DNA from: Ruegeria sp. R13_0
GTDB taxonomy: Bacteria; Pseudomonadota; Alphaproteobacteria; Rhodobacterales; Rhodobacteraceae
Direction of reading: 5' to 3'
Length of the DNA: 64,000 bases
Assembly: GCF_017743995.1 (NCBI RefSeq)
Contig: NZ_JAGHRB010000008.1
Span: 1 to 64,000, forward strand
Below are positions 49,532-58,810 of this stretch, one piece after another (the stretch's first letter is position 1; each line of letters opens with the position of its first letter). Under the pieces are notes generated by a model. It made no database searches. It saw only the letters and a program-made list of their open reading frames with translations, and was not told the origin of the DNA. The translations under genes and the position numbers were made by a program.

Positions 49532-50434
49532 TTATCGTGCGTGTGGCCTGAGCTGCGCGGCGATTTCCGCCGCGTGTTCCACAAAACGGGCGGCCCGCGT
49601 TGGATCATAGCGGGCGAAAAACCGCAGCGGCTCGGCCGTCCAATCGGATTGAAGTTCCAGCAGGGCGCCAGCGTCGATCTCGCGCTGGACCAGAGGGCGC
49701 GGCAGCAACGCGATCCCGAGACCTTCCGAGACCATCGGAACACAAGCGGATAAAGCGTTCGAATGCACGATTTTCTGTGCGTCCAGCCCGCGTTCCTGCG
49801 CCATCGCATGAAGGCTGTGCCCTGCAATTGTGTGGCGGGCATGGGTCAGAACGGAGAATGCGAAAAACCGGTCGACGCTTGGCCCTTCGGGTAAGGCTGT
49901 GGCGAGTGTCGTGTTGGCCACCCACACATAGTCTTCGCCGGTCAGTTCTTTTGTCCCGTCCAGTTCCGTTTTGAATGGCCCGTTCTGCACCGCAAGATCA
50001 AGCTGCCCTTCCAGCAGCTTTTCATCAATCGTGCCGGACAGGTCCACCACAAGCTCAACGCTCAGATTGGGATAGTGTTGTTTGAGGCTCCGCAGAAAGT
50101 CCTGCAGCCATGTGCAGGCGACCAATTCGGTGACGCCAAGACGCAGCCGCTCCTGAATCAGATCTTGTCGGTCGGCTTCCTCCAATAGGGCTTCGGTCGC
50201 GCGGAGAACAATTCTGGTTTTCTCCAACAGCGCCTCTCCCTTTGCTGTCAGACGCACGGAGCCTGCATCGCGATACAATAGCTTTGTGCCCAACGCATCT
50301 TCCAGCGTGGCGATGCGTGACGAGATATTAGGCTGCGTCGTCGCAAGCGCGTTGGCCGCGGCGCGGAAGGTTCCCATATCGACCACGAAGGTAAAGGCTT
50401 CGAGCTGTTTGAGCGTGACTTGGTTCTTTATCAT
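49532..50434 (-). CDS. LysR-family regulator of the hydantoinase operon
   Basis: This 300-residue LysR protein has a winged helix (residues 6-62, FRAAANALATTQPNISSRIATLE) and an effector domain of the common type (LTGEDYVWVANTTL, GLGIALLPRPLV). It is upstream of and co-directional with the hydantoinase operon and divergent from the ProC-like gene at 50600. It probably controls one or both. The gap 50435-50599 (165 bp) has no clear repeat that I can pick by eye. Confidence 0.83.
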   Translation of the reverse strand: MIKNQVTLKQLEAFTFVVDMGTFRAAANALATTQPNISSRIATLEDALGTKLLYRDAGSVRLTAKGEALLEKTRIVLRATEALLEEADRQDLIQERLRLGVTELVACTWLQDFLRSLKQHYPNLSVELVVDLSGTIDEKLLEGQLDLAVQNGPFKTELDGTKELTGEDYVWVANTTLATALPEGPSVDRFFAFSVLTHARHTIAGHSLHAMAQERGLDAQKIVHSNALSACVPMVSEGLGIALLPRPLVQREIDAGALLELQSDWTAEPLRFFARYDPTRAARFVEHAAEIAAQLRPHAR

Positions 50435-50599
50435 TCCAACTTTTGAGCATCAGGGAAACTGATCGTCAATCACTCAGGACAAGAACCCATGTGTTCCATC
50501 CATTTGATGTCTGGTCGGTGGAGAATTGGTTTGCGTGCGGCGTCAAATAGCGCGATCAACGGGGTGACTCGACCACTTGCCGGAAAACAGGAGGCAAAC

Positions 50600-51358
50600 A
50601 TGAGGCTTGGCTATCTTGGGTTTGGAACCATTGCGCGCGCCTGTGCCGAGGGTCTGGTCAACGATGGGCATGACATTGTTGTCAGCGAAAGAAGCCGGGC
50701 CAACTCATCCGAGCTGGCGGAACGCTTCGACAATGTGACCGTGGCCGACAATCAAGGTGTCTTGGATGCCAGCGACGTGGTCTTTGTCGGATCAACCGCC
50801 GAACAGGCCGAGGCGATGCTGTCCGCGCTGCGGTTTCGCGAAGGCCAGCAGGTGATCTCGTTTATGGTTGGTATCTCGCCGGAACAGGTTCAGGACCTCG
50901 TTGCACCGGCCACGTTCGAGACGTTGATGATCCCGTTCCCGTCCATTGCCTCGGGCGGATCTCCGGTTCTGGTCTTTCCTGCGTCGCCAACGGTTGAGGC
51001 CCTCTATGGTGGTTCAAACACTGTGATCACCATGAAGTCCGAGAGTGATTTCAACGAGTTTCTGGCCGCTCAAGCCCTGTTGTCGGTGGTGGCGAAATCG
51101 CTGGCCGTCGGGATTGACTGGCTGGGCCGCAAAACTGGCAGCGCCCATGAGGCTGAGAAATTCCTGCGCCTGTTGATCGGAGGGTCGATCATGGCCGCGC
51201 CGATGGAGACCGAGAACGCGATGGCCGATCTTGTCGACTCGTTGAACACGCCGGGCGGGCTGAACCAGCAGTTGCGAGAGTACATGGCCGATCGCAACAC
51301 CTATGACGATCTGGTCCAAGGGATCGAGGTCTTGTCGGCCCGCCTAGCCGAGGGCTGA
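50600..51358 (+). CDS. NAD(P)-binding reductase, pyrroline-5-carboxylate reductase-like
   Basis: This 252-residue protein starts MRLGYLGFGTIARACAEGL (Rossmann GxGxxA), continues with VFVGSTAEQAEAML and a helical C-terminal dimerisation half (GRKTGSAHEAEKFLRLLIGG, NTPGGLNQQLREYM) of the ProC/P5C-reductase or 6-phosphogluconate/imine reductase superfamily. The NTPGGLN motif matches the substrate loop TPGGTT of ProC only loosely. It could reduce a cyclic imine or pyrroline. CAGGAGG precedes ATG 50600; an earlier in-frame codon at 50489 has no ribosome site. Confidence 0.75.
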   Translation: MRLGYLGFGTIARACAEGLVNDGHDIVVSERSRANSSELAERFDNVTVADNQGVLDASDVVFVGSTAEQAEAMLSALRFREGQQVISFMVGISPEQVQDLVAPATFETLMIPFPSIASGGSPVLVFPASPTVEALYGGSNTVITMKSESDFNEFLAAQALLSVVAKSLAVGIDWLGRKTGSAHEAEKFLRLLIGGSIMAAPMETENAMADLVDSLNTPGGLNQQLREYMADRNTYDDLVQGIEVLSARLAEG

Positions 51359-51388
51359 TTACCAGTACTGGAAGCGCGCGACGACATC

Positions 51389-51484
51389 ATGTCGCCGATG
51401 CGGGATGAGTTTACCCGTTGGGATCGCCGCGATGGCCGCTATGTTTGGCTTTCGCAGTTTGACATTGGCCCTTTGGTCTGGTGA
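51389..51484 (+). pseudogene. Short conserved-looking fragment in frame after the ProC-like stop
   Basis: After the stop of the ProC-like gene the same frame stays open and reads, from ATG 51389, MSPMRDEFTRWDRRDGRYVW and then LSQFDIGPLVW followed by a stop. The composition (Trp/Arg/Asp-rich) looks protein-like rather than random. It could be the broken C-terminus of a deleted gene, or part of a longer ancestral read-through. I do not recognise the family. Confidence 0.3.
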
Positions 51485-51508
51485 TACCCCTCATCGGATC
51501 AGACGCTT

Positions 51509-52573
51509 TTGTTGACCGAAACTGAAAAGGGAACCCAGGTGCGCGCCAAATCTACGTTCGTGACCCCGCTTCCAACCCAATGGGTTGGGCCGATTCTGTT
51601 CAGGGGGGATCTGGTGTCCGGTGAGGTCAGCGTCCCTCTGGCGACGTTCGAAACGCCACTATGGCCCTCCACAGCGCGCGGCGCGGGTGTCTCACGACAT
51701 GCAGGCGGCATTCAGGTCACCCTGGTTGATGAGCGGATGACACGCTCCATCGCTGTACGTGCGAAGGACGCGGCCTCGGCGCATCAAGCCTGGCAACGGA
51801 TCGAGGCACAGACGGACAAGGTGGCCGAGATCATCTCCTCGACCAGCCGCTTTGCCCGCCTGATCAAGCTGAATCGTCAGATCGCCGGGAACCTGCTGTA
51901 TATTCGGATTGAGTGTTCCACCGGGGACGCCTCGGGTCACAATATGGTGACAAAGGCGGCCGAGGCGGTGTTGAATTGGGTTTTGGATGACCAGCCGCAT
52001 TTGGCCTACGCGTCGATCTCTGGCAACCTGTGTACCGACAAGAAGGCATCCGCTGCGAACGGGCTTTTGGGGCGGGGCAAATACGTCATTGCCGAAGTGG
52101 AAATCCCGGGTCGACTGCTGCGGCGCATGTTGCGCACAACGCCCGAGCAGATGGTCACGCTCAATCTCGAAAAGAACCTGATTGGCGGAAATCTCGCGGG
52201 GTCTCTGCGCAGCGCCAATGCGCATTTCGCAAACATTCTGTTGGCCTTCTATCTGGCCACGGGACAGGACGCTGCGAATATCATTGAGGGTAGCCAAGGT
52301 ATCGTTCATTGCGAAGCGCGCGGTGAAGACCTGTATTTCTCATGTACTTTGACGAACTTGATCGTTGGTTCGGTCGGGGCGGGAAAAGGCAATGAACAGG
52401 TCGAAGAAAACCTGCGCCTGATGGGGTGCAAAGAGGAACGCGAGGCGGGCGAAAACGCCCGTCGCTTGGCTGGCATCTGTGCCGGTGCGGTGCTGTGCGG
52501 TGAGCTGTCCTTGATGGCCGCGCAAACCAATCCCGGAGAGCTTGTGCGCACCCATATGGAACTGGAACGATGA
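51509..52573 (+). CDS. mvaA: Hydroxymethylglutaryl-CoA reductase, class I-like
   Basis: This 354-residue HMG-CoA reductase catalytic domain has the active-site residues E48 (ATFETPLWP), K178/K179 (NLCTDKKASAANG), D254 (TGQDAANIIE) and H349 (VRTHMELER). The DKK motif and layout match class I, the NADPH-using type, rather than the class II (DAEK) type. It reduces HMG-CoA to mevalonate. No membrane segment is present. TTG 51509 or GTG 51539 could be the start; GTG has AGGGA 8 bp upstream. It heads the mevalonate operon and overlaps idi by 4 bp. Confidence 0.9.
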   Translation: MLTETEKGTQVRAKSTFVTPLPTQWVGPILFRGDLVSGEVSVPLATFETPLWPSTARGAGVSRHAGGIQVTLVDERMTRSIAVRAKDAASAHQAWQRIEAQTDKVAEIISSTSRFARLIKLNRQIAGNLLYIRIECSTGDASGHNMVTKAAEAVLNWVLDDQPHLAYASISGNLCTDKKASAANGLLGRGKYVIAEVEIPGRLLRRMLRTTPEQMVTLNLEKNLIGGNLAGSLRSANAHFANILLAFYLATGQDAANIIEGSQGIVHCEARGEDLYFSCTLTNLIVGSVGAGKGNEQVEENLRLMGCKEEREAGENARRLAGICAGAVLCGELSLMAAQTNPGELVRTHMELER

Positions 52574-53640
52574 CCAAACCCAAACCCGCCGACCGCAGCG
52601 TGGCCGGGCGAAAGCTGGACCATCTGCGCGCCGTTCTGGAGGACCCCGATGTCGAACGCGGGCGCAGCGGGTTTGACACGATCTCTCTGACCCATCGCGC
52701 CTTGCCTGAACTGGATCTGGATGCGGTTGACACCAGCACCCGGTTTCTGGACAAGCCGCTAAGCTTTCCACTGCTGATTTCGTCGATGACGGGCGGAACC
52801 GGGGACGAGATCGCAAGGATCAATCGCAACCTCGCAGAGGCGGCCGAGGCGACCGGGGTGGCAATGTCGGTCGGCTCACAACGCGTGCTGTTCACGGATC
52901 CTGCCTCGAAGGGCAGTTTTCAACTGCGCGATGCCGCGCCGAGCATACCTCTGATCGGCAATATCGGCGCCGTGCAGCTGAACGCGGGGCTAAATGCAGG
53001 CCACTGTCTTCAGGCCGTTCAGGCGCTTGAAGCCGACGGGCTGTATCTACACCTCAACCCGCTGCAAGAGGCCGTGCAGGTCGAAGGGGACCGCGACTTT
53101 TCCAATCTGTCTGGCAAGATCTCTGATCTCGTTTCGAATATGCCGGTGCCCGTGCTGATCAAAGAGGTCGGTGCCGGGCTGTCCAGCTCCGATGTCGAGC
53201 TGGCCTATGCCGCCGGTATTCGCCATTTCGATGTGGCCGGACGCGGCGGCACGTCCTGGAGCCGGATCGAATATCACCGCCGCGCGGATGAGGAGGACGA
53301 TCTAGGGCTGGTTTTTCAGGATTGGGGCCTGACGACGGTCGAAAGTCTGCTTGAAACTCGGGACGTCTTGGTCAAAAAGACCGATCCAACAACACTCATC
53401 GCCAGCGGCGGTTTACGAGACGGTGTGGACATGGCCAAATCTATTATTCTGGGCGCAGATCTGTGCGGAATGGCCGCGCCGTTTTTGGCCGCAGCGCAGG
53501 AATCGAGCGCGCAGGTCATCCGCCAAATTGAAAAGTTACGTCGCGAATTTCAGACGGCGATGTTTCTTTTGGGCTGCGCCGATGTATCTCAGCTGAACGC
53601 AAATGTCTCACTGATCCGATCAAGGTCAAAGTTTTGGTAA
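52570..53640 (+). CDS. idi: Isopentenyl-diphosphate isomerase type 2 (FMN)
   Basis: This 356-residue type 2 IDI (Fni) is an FMN TIM-barrel with PLLISSMTGGTGDEIARIN (about 74-92), AMSVGSQRV, GLYLHLNPLQEAVQ-like sequence (DGLYLHLNPLQEAVQ) and the AGRGGTSWSRIE flavin loop. It interconverts IPP and DMAPP with FMN and Mg2+. Its presence inside a mevalonate operon follows the Paracoccus zeaxanthinifaciens arrangement. It overlaps both mvaA (4 bp) and hcs (7 bp). Confidence 0.93.
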   Translation: MTKPKPADRSVAGRKLDHLRAVLEDPDVERGRSGFDTISLTHRALPELDLDAVDTSTRFLDKPLSFPLLISSMTGGTGDEIARINRNLAEAAEATGVAMSVGSQRVLFTDPASKGSFQLRDAAPSIPLIGNIGAVQLNAGLNAGHCLQAVQALEADGLYLHLNPLQEAVQVEGDRDFSNLSGKISDLVSNMPVPVLIKEVGAGLSSSDVELAYAAGIRHFDVAGRGGTSWSRIEYHRRADEEDDLGLVFQDWGLTTVESLLETRDVLVKKTDPTTLIASGGLRDGVDMAKSIILGADLCGMAAPFLAAAQESSAQVIRQIEKLRREFQTAMFLLGCADVSQLNANVSLIRSRSKFW

Positions 53641-54800
53641 TCTCTACTGGTATCAGCGCGATGAGCTTTTTTACGCCTCATCGCTATATTTCGCTGGACA
53701 CTCTGGCCCAGCACCACGGCATCGACCCGGCCAAGTTCTCACGCGGGATCGGGCAGGAAAAGATCGCTATGCCGGGGCATGACGAAGACGTTGTGACCTT
53801 GGCCGCCGAGGCCGCGAAGCCGATCATTGATCAATTTGGCGCAGACGGGATCGACACTATCTTGTTTGCAACGGAAACAGGGATCGACCAGTCGAAATCG
53901 GCGGGTATCTATGTGCAGCGGCTTCTCGGGCTGCCTTCGAACCTGCGCAATGTGGAGCTGAAGCAGGCTTGTTATTCTGCCACCGCCGCCCTGCAAATGG
54001 CCTGCGCCCATGTGGCGCGCAAGCCGGATCGCAAGGTGCTTGTGATCGCCTCGGATATAGCGCGCTATGATCTGGACAGCTCGGGCGAGGCAACGCAAGG
54101 GGCCTCTGCCGTTGCGATGCTGGTCACGGCCAATCCGACGCTGTTGGAGATCGGTACAGTCTCGGGCCTGTTTACCGAAGACATCATGGATTTCTGGCGC
54201 CCCAACCACCGGCGCACACCCTTGGTTGACGGTAAATACTCGGCGCTGCGCTATCTCGGGGCGCTGGTGGAGTCCTGGCGCGATTATCAGGCGAATGGCG
54301 GCTTGCCCTATGATGGGTTTGCGCAGTTCTGCTATCACCTGCCATTCTCGCGTATGGGCGAGAAGGCGCATCTGCGTCTGGCGAAAGAGGCAAAAGCCGA
54401 GGCGGATATGCAGGCCGCTTTACCGGGGATGATCTACAATCGTCAGGTCGGGAACAGCTATACTGCCTCGATGTACCTCGCGATCCTGTCAACGCTGGAG
54501 AACAGTGAAAGCGATCTGGCGGGCAAGTCCTTGGGACTGTTTTCCTACGGGTCCGGCGCGACCGGTGAGTTCTTTGATGCCAAGGTGGTCGAAGGCTACC
54601 AAGACCATCTGTTTGCCCCCCGCCACCGGAAAATTCTGGAGGACCGGACCGCCCTCTCATATGATGAATATGTTGCCCTCTGGCACGCGAGGAATGGCGA
54701 GGACGGGACAGACACCCCCATGCCCGATGAGGCAAAAGGGCGCTACAGACTGGCAAGCATTGACGACAACAAGCGCATCTACGTTGACCGGACCGCATGA
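53634..54800 (+). CDS. hcs: Hydroxymethylglutaryl-CoA synthase
   Basis: This is a 388-residue HMG-CoA synthase. The catalytic triad is visible as E81 (FATETGIDQSKSA), C113 (LKQACYSATAAL) and H235 (QFCYHLPFSRMGEKAH). It condenses acetoacetyl-CoA and acetyl-CoA to HMG-CoA. The start is probably TTG 53634, since VISTGISAMSFFTP is the expected first strand and the only ATG (53661) lies inside it; this overlaps the idi stop. A TTG start may lower translation relative to neighbours. Confidence 0.92.
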   Translation: MVISTGISAMSFFTPHRYISLDTLAQHHGIDPAKFSRGIGQEKIAMPGHDEDVVTLAAEAAKPIIDQFGADGIDTILFATETGIDQSKSAGIYVQRLLGLPSNLRNVELKQACYSATAALQMACAHVARKPDRKVLVIASDIARYDLDSSGEATQGASAVAMLVTANPTLLEIGTVSGLFTEDIMDFWRPNHRRTPLVDGKYSALRYLGALVESWRDYQANGGLPYDGFAQFCYHLPFSRMGEKAHLRLAKEAKAEADMQAALPGMIYNRQVGNSYTASMYLAILSTLENSESDLAGKSLGLFSYGSGATGEFFDAKVVEGYQDHLFAPRHRKILEDRTALSYDEYVALWHARNGEDGTDTPMPDEAKGRYRLASIDDNKRIYVDRTA

Positions 54801-55914
54801 TAAAGTCTGGGCCCACGCGCCCGGTAAGCTGATCCTGTCCGGAGAGCATTCGGTTCTGTATGGCATGCCTGCACTGGCAATGGCCGTGGCCCGCTACACC
54901 GAAGTGTCGTTTCAGCCGCTGGGCTTGGGGGAAGGTTTGAAAACCGCGTTCGAGAACCTATCGTCAGGCGAATACTACCCTCTGAAACTGTTGTCTCAGT
55001 TCAAGGCGTCACTGGATCAGCGCTTTGATCAATTCACGCGCGGTGAGTTGGATGTCCACAAGATCCTAACGCGCCCTGATGATCTGGCGGTCTATACGCT
55101 TGCCTCGCTGCTGCATGACAGCCTCGCAACGCCCGGGTCTACGATCCCCGGCATTGGTGCGATGTACAGCAAACTGGCCCCCGGACAGCTAGCCAGTAGG
55201 TCAGAGCTGCCGATTGGCGCGGGTATGGGGTCGTCTGCCGCCATCGTCGCGGCAACAACGGTGTTGTTTGAAAACCTGTTGGAGCGGCCCAAAACGCTTG
55301 AAGAGAGATATGAGCGGGTCCGGTTTTGCGAGCGTCTCAAGCACGGGCGCGCGGGGCCGATTGATGCCGCCGCAGTTGTCCGCGGCGGCCTTGTGCGTGC
55401 AGGCGAAACCGATATCGCGGCGCCGGAGTTGCCGTCGGATCATGGTTTGCTGACGGGTTACGGGTGGTATTGGGTCCTGCACGGTCGGCCCGAAAGCAGC
55501 ACAGGCGAATGCGTCAGTGCGGTCAAGGCCGAACACGCGCAGAACGACGCCCTTTGGCAACGCTTTGGCGACTGTACGACCGCGTTTTTGACCGCGATCG
55601 CCTCGGGGCATGACCCGGACGACGCGATTTCGGAAAACCAGCGATTGCTGGAGATGATCGGTGTCGTGCCAGACCTGTGCCAAACTTTTATCAGACAGAT
55701 CGAAGTCATTGGTGGCGCGGCGAAAATCTGCGGCGCGGGGTCTGTACGAGGTGATTTTGGCGGGGTGGTTCTGGTACATTTGGAAGACCATGACAAAATG
55801 GCCCATTTCATGTCGGGCTATCCTCAGATGCAATGGTCCGCGTTGCGTCTGACCTCGACTGGTGCAGCGATGGGCAGGGCACCTAATCACAGCTCAGACG
55901 AGGCCAGTCCATGA
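54784..55914 (+). CDS. mvk: Mevalonate kinase
   Basis: This 376-residue GHMP kinase has the N-terminal AHAPGKLILSGEHSVLYGMP (residues about 10-29), the phosphate loop PIGAGMGSSAAIVAATT and the third motif KICGAGSVRGDFGG. It phosphorylates mevalonate with ATP. The first in-frame start that keeps the family N-terminus is TTG 54784, which overlaps hcs by 17 bp; there is no ATG near the family start. It is closely similar in layout to the Paracoccus Mvk and lies in the same operon position. It overlaps pmk by 4 bp. Confidence 0.88.
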   Translation: MTGPHDKVWAHAPGKLILSGEHSVLYGMPALAMAVARYTEVSFQPLGLGEGLKTAFENLSSGEYYPLKLLSQFKASLDQRFDQFTRGELDVHKILTRPDDLAVYTLASLLHDSLATPGSTIPGIGAMYSKLAPGQLASRSELPIGAGMGSSAAIVAATTVLFENLLERPKTLEERYERVRFCERLKHGRAGPIDAAAVVRGGLVRAGETDIAAPELPSDHGLLTGYGWYWVLHGRPESSTGECVSAVKAEHAQNDALWQRFGDCTTAFLTAIASGHDPDDAISENQRLLEMIGVVPDLCQTFIRQIEVIGGAAKICGAGSVRGDFGGVVLVHLEDHDKMAHFMSGYPQMQWSALRLTSTGAAMGRAPNHSSDEASP

Positions 55915-56813
55915 TACGGGCCAGCGCACCGGGATCGGTCATGATTACCGGAGAACATGCGGTCGTTTATGGCTCCAGAGCCATCGTGGTCGCGATTGAA
56001 CAAAGACTAACGGTGACGCTGCGACCACGTACCGATCAATTGGTGCGTCTGTCCTCCGAGATTGCCGAAACGCAAATGGTCGATTTGGATCAACTGCAAG
56101 CAGTGGGGCCGTACAAGTTTGTCCTCGCCGCAATCGCCATGCACCGGGATGCGATTGACACTGGGATGGATATCTCAATCTCGTCGGAGATTGACCCGAC
56201 GCTCGGGCTTGGGTCATCTGCCGCCGTGACCATTGCCGCGTTGGGGGCCGTTCTGACCTTCACGGGTCAGCCGCTGAACGGTATTCACTCCAAGGCCTAT
56301 CAGATCATTCAGGACATTCAGGGCCGTGGCAGTGGCGCCGATTTAGCAGCCAGCTTGCAGGGTGGTATGCTGGCCTATCGCGCCCCGCCAAATCCAGAGA
56401 TGGTGGCACTGCCCCACCCTCCGACGATCAGCCTGCGATACTGCGGCTACAAGACACCCACCTCGGTCGTGTTGCAAAAGGTTGCGGAACGGATGATCGG
56501 AAGAGAGGCCGAGTTCGACGAACTTTATGCGGTTATGGGCGGCTTGGCCGATCACGCAATCAGCGCCGCGAAGGACCGCGATTGGGAGGCGTTCGCAGAC
56601 GCCCTCACAAACTACCAAACCCGGATGGAGGATTTGGGCGTGAGCGATGAAACCTTGAACCAGATCATCACATCAGCCCGACAGGCCGAAGGTGTCATGG
56701 CGGCCAAGATATCGGGCTCTGGCTTGGGCGATTGCGTTCTGGCCATAGGAGCGCCGCCTGACGGGTTCACTCCGGTGACACTGGCCAGCGAAGGACTGAT
56801 CATACATGACTGA
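55911..56813 (+). CDS. pmk: Phosphomevalonate kinase
   Basis: This 300-residue GHMP kinase has IRASAPGSVMITGEHAVVYG at the start, the phosphate loop DPTLGLGSSAAVTIAALG (about 94-111), IQGRGSGADLAASLQGG and KISGSGLGDCVLA. The sequence is like the Paracoccus zeaxanthinifaciens Pmk, which is of the GHMP-type rather than the animal type. It converts phosphomevalonate to diphosphomevalonate. It is placed between mvk and mvd with 4-bp and 8-bp overlaps. Confidence 0.9.
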   Translation: MIRASAPGSVMITGEHAVVYGSRAIVVAIEQRLTVTLRPRTDQLVRLSSEIAETQMVDLDQLQAVGPYKFVLAAIAMHRDAIDTGMDISISSEIDPTLGLGSSAAVTIAALGAVLTFTGQPLNGIHSKAYQIIQDIQGRGSGADLAASLQGGMLAYRAPPNPEMVALPHPPTISLRYCGYKTPTSVVLQKVAERMIGREAEFDELYAVMGGLADHAISAAKDRDWEAFADALTNYQTRMEDLGVSDETLNQIITSARQAEGVMAAKISGSGLGDCVLAIGAPPDGFTPVTLASEGLIIHD

Positions 56814-57810
56814 CGCCGTTCAGACCCTCATTGACCAAGCGATGCGAGAGGCGGGCGAGGCTCAAACCTTCAGCGCCTATGCCCCAAGCAACATCGCGTT
56901 GTCGAAATATTGGGGCAAACGGGATAGAGCCTTGAATCTGCCGCTCAACAGTTCCTTGTCGATCTCTTTGGCGGAATGGGGGTCTCATACAACAGTCGAG
57001 CCATCCCAGAGCGGGTCGGATCAGGTCTTGCTGGACGGTCAGCCTTTGCCGCCGACCTCGGGGTTCGCGCGCAAGGCGCTTGCGTTTGCGGATTTGTTTC
57101 GCGGCGGGCGCGATGTGCCACTGATGATTTCGACCAGAAACACAATTCCGACGGCGGCCGGTTTGGCATCTTCCGCCTCGGGGTTTGCGGCGCTGACCCG
57201 TGCGCTCTGCGGCAGCTTCGGGTTGGACCTGCAAGCACAGGACATGAGCCGGATCGCCCGATTGGGCAGTGGTAGCGCAACCCGTTCGCTCTGGCATGGC
57301 TTTGTGCGTTGGGACAAGGGCGCGCGCGATGACGGTGGCGACAGCCACGGCGTGCCGCTTGATCTGGTCTGGCCTGAATTCCGCATCGCGATTGTCGAGG
57401 TGGACACAGGCCCGAAACTGCACTCGTCCCGCGATGGAATGAACCACACGGTCGATACCAGCCCTCTGTTTTCCAGCTGGCCCGAGATGGCCGAGCGGGA
57501 CTGCAAGACCATCGAGCAAGCGATCAACCAGAGAGACTTTGAAACCCTGGGCCAAACGGCAGAGGCGAATGCGTTGGCCATGCACGCGACCATGCAAGCT
57601 GCACGCCCCGCACTGAGCTACCTGACAGATCAAAGCTGGGCGATCCTGCAGCGACTGTGGCAGGCCCGCACAGAAGGACTTGCAGCCTATGCCACGATGG
57701 ATGCCGGGGCGAACGTCAAGCTAGCTTTCCTGAAAGAAGCGGAGGCAGATGTCTTGCAAGCGTTTCCTGGTGCCCGCGTGATATCTCCTTTCGAATGGTC
57801 AAACGCATAG
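56806..57810 (+). CDS. mvd: Diphosphomevalonate decarboxylase
   Basis: This 334-residue decarboxylase has the N-terminal SAYAPSNIALSKYWGKRD (about 24-41), NLPLNSSLSISL, the phosphate loop TIPTAAGLASSASGFAAL (about 109-126), SGSATRSLWHGFVRW and DAGANVKLAFL. It makes isopentenyl diphosphate from diphosphomevalonate with ATP. It is the last mevalonate gene. The 227 bp that follow (57811-58037) contain a hairpin-forming inverted repeat but no gene. Confidence 0.93.
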   Translation: MTDAVQTLIDQAMREAGEAQTFSAYAPSNIALSKYWGKRDRALNLPLNSSLSISLAEWGSHTTVEPSQSGSDQVLLDGQPLPPTSGFARKALAFADLFRGGRDVPLMISTRNTIPTAAGLASSASGFAALTRALCGSFGLDLQAQDMSRIARLGSGSATRSLWHGFVRWDKGARDDGGDSHGVPLDLVWPEFRIAIVEVDTGPKLHSSRDGMNHTVDTSPLFSSWPEMAERDCKTIEQAINQRDFETLGQTAEANALAMHATMQAARPALSYLTDQSWAILQRLWQARTEGLAAYATMDAGANVKLAFLKEAEADVLQAFPGARVISPFEWSNA

Positions 57811-57935
57811 AAGCCACGACACAAGATTGAGCGGTCGCCGCTGCCGAACGTGTCACGCTTTGGAAGGTGACCGCGCGCGATCCAATGCACGCTCACCAGG
57901 CGTTGGAGGTTGGCAATGCCCTCAAGTCTTCCTGC

Positions 57936-57966
57936 CCTTTGGCGGGCAATAGACTTTCGCCAAAGG
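57936..57966. repeat. 9-bp inverted repeat upstream of XRE regulator
   Basis: CCTTTGGCG (57936-57944) and CGCCAAAGG (57958-57966) are perfect reverse complements with 13 bp between. No T-run follows, so termination of the mevalonate transcript is uncertain; an operator for the regulator at 58038 is as likely. Confidence 0.5.
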
Positions 57967-58037
57967 CTTCGCTATCCAACTTGCAGGCTCAGCGCCTTGC
58001 CGAACAGGCTCAAACACTTGTAGCAAGGACAGTGGAT

Positions 58038-58694
58038 ATGACAGCCAACCCAAACGACAGAGCCTCTATGACGAAACTCACGCAGGATCCTCATTCGATC
58101 CGGTCCGGTGACCGGGAAAAGGTTCTGGAAGTGGCCATCGGTCGCGAGGTTCGGGCCTTTCGCAAGCAACAGAACACAACGGTCGCCGAGCTTGCGCAGG
58201 TTACCGGCCTGTCGATCGGGATGTTGTCCAAGATCGAAAACGGCAACACGTCGCCTTCGCTGACCACGCTGCAACTGCTGGCCGATGCGTTGTCGGTTCC
58301 ACTGACCAGCTTTTTTCGCCGTTTTGAAGAGCGTCGCGACGCTGTCCACACCAAGGCCGGTGAAGGCGTCGAGCTAGAGCGCGAAGGAACTCGGGCGCAT
58401 CACCAATACAACCTTCTCGGCCATCTAGGCGCCAATGGTTCGGGCGTGATTGTCGAGCCTTATCTGATCACCCTGACAGCGGAATCGGATGTTTTTCCAA
58501 CCTTTCAGCATGGCGGGATTGAAACGATCTATATGCTGGAGGGTGAGGTGGACTATCGCCATGGGGAGCAGGTTTATCCGTTGAAACCCGGTGATACTCT
58601 GTTCTTCGACGCGGATGCGCCGCATGGACCTGAGCGACTGGTCAGCCTGCCGGCGCGGTATCTCTCGGTGATCAGTTACCCTCAGACAAGCTGA
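58038..58694 (+). CDS. XRE-family regulator with C-terminal cupin domain
   Basis: This 218-residue regulator has an N-terminal helix-turn-helix (about 38-95, TTVAELAQVTGLSIGMLSKIENG) and a C-terminal cupin_2 ligand domain (about 135-210; YMLEGEVDYRHGEQVYPLKPGDTLFFDADAPHG). This type senses small metabolites such as amines, amino acids or sugars. It lies 206 bp upstream of mgsA in the same direction, so it is a likely local regulator of methylamine metabolism. I chose ATG 58038 (AAGGA upstream); an in-frame ATG upstream at 57867 would add 57 unconserved residues. Confidence 0.83.
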   Translation: MTANPNDRASMTKLTQDPHSIRSGDREKVLEVAIGREVRAFRKQQNTTVAELAQVTGLSIGMLSKIENGNTSPSLTTLQLLADALSVPLTSFFRRFEERRDAVHTKAGEGVELEREGTRAHHQYNLLGHLGANGSGVIVEPYLITLTAESDVFPTFQHGGIETIYMLEGEVDYRHGEQVYPLKPGDTLFFDADAPHGPERLVSLPARYLSVISYPQTS

Positions 58695-58810
58695 TCCGAC
58701 TTCTAGCAGAAAGCGGATGATCAATTCGCTAAGCCAACAGCTATGTTGGCCGGGCTCTCTTGCCGTGGCTTGTAAGTGAGCGCTCAGAAATTGGGCAAAA
58801 TTTGCCTGCT

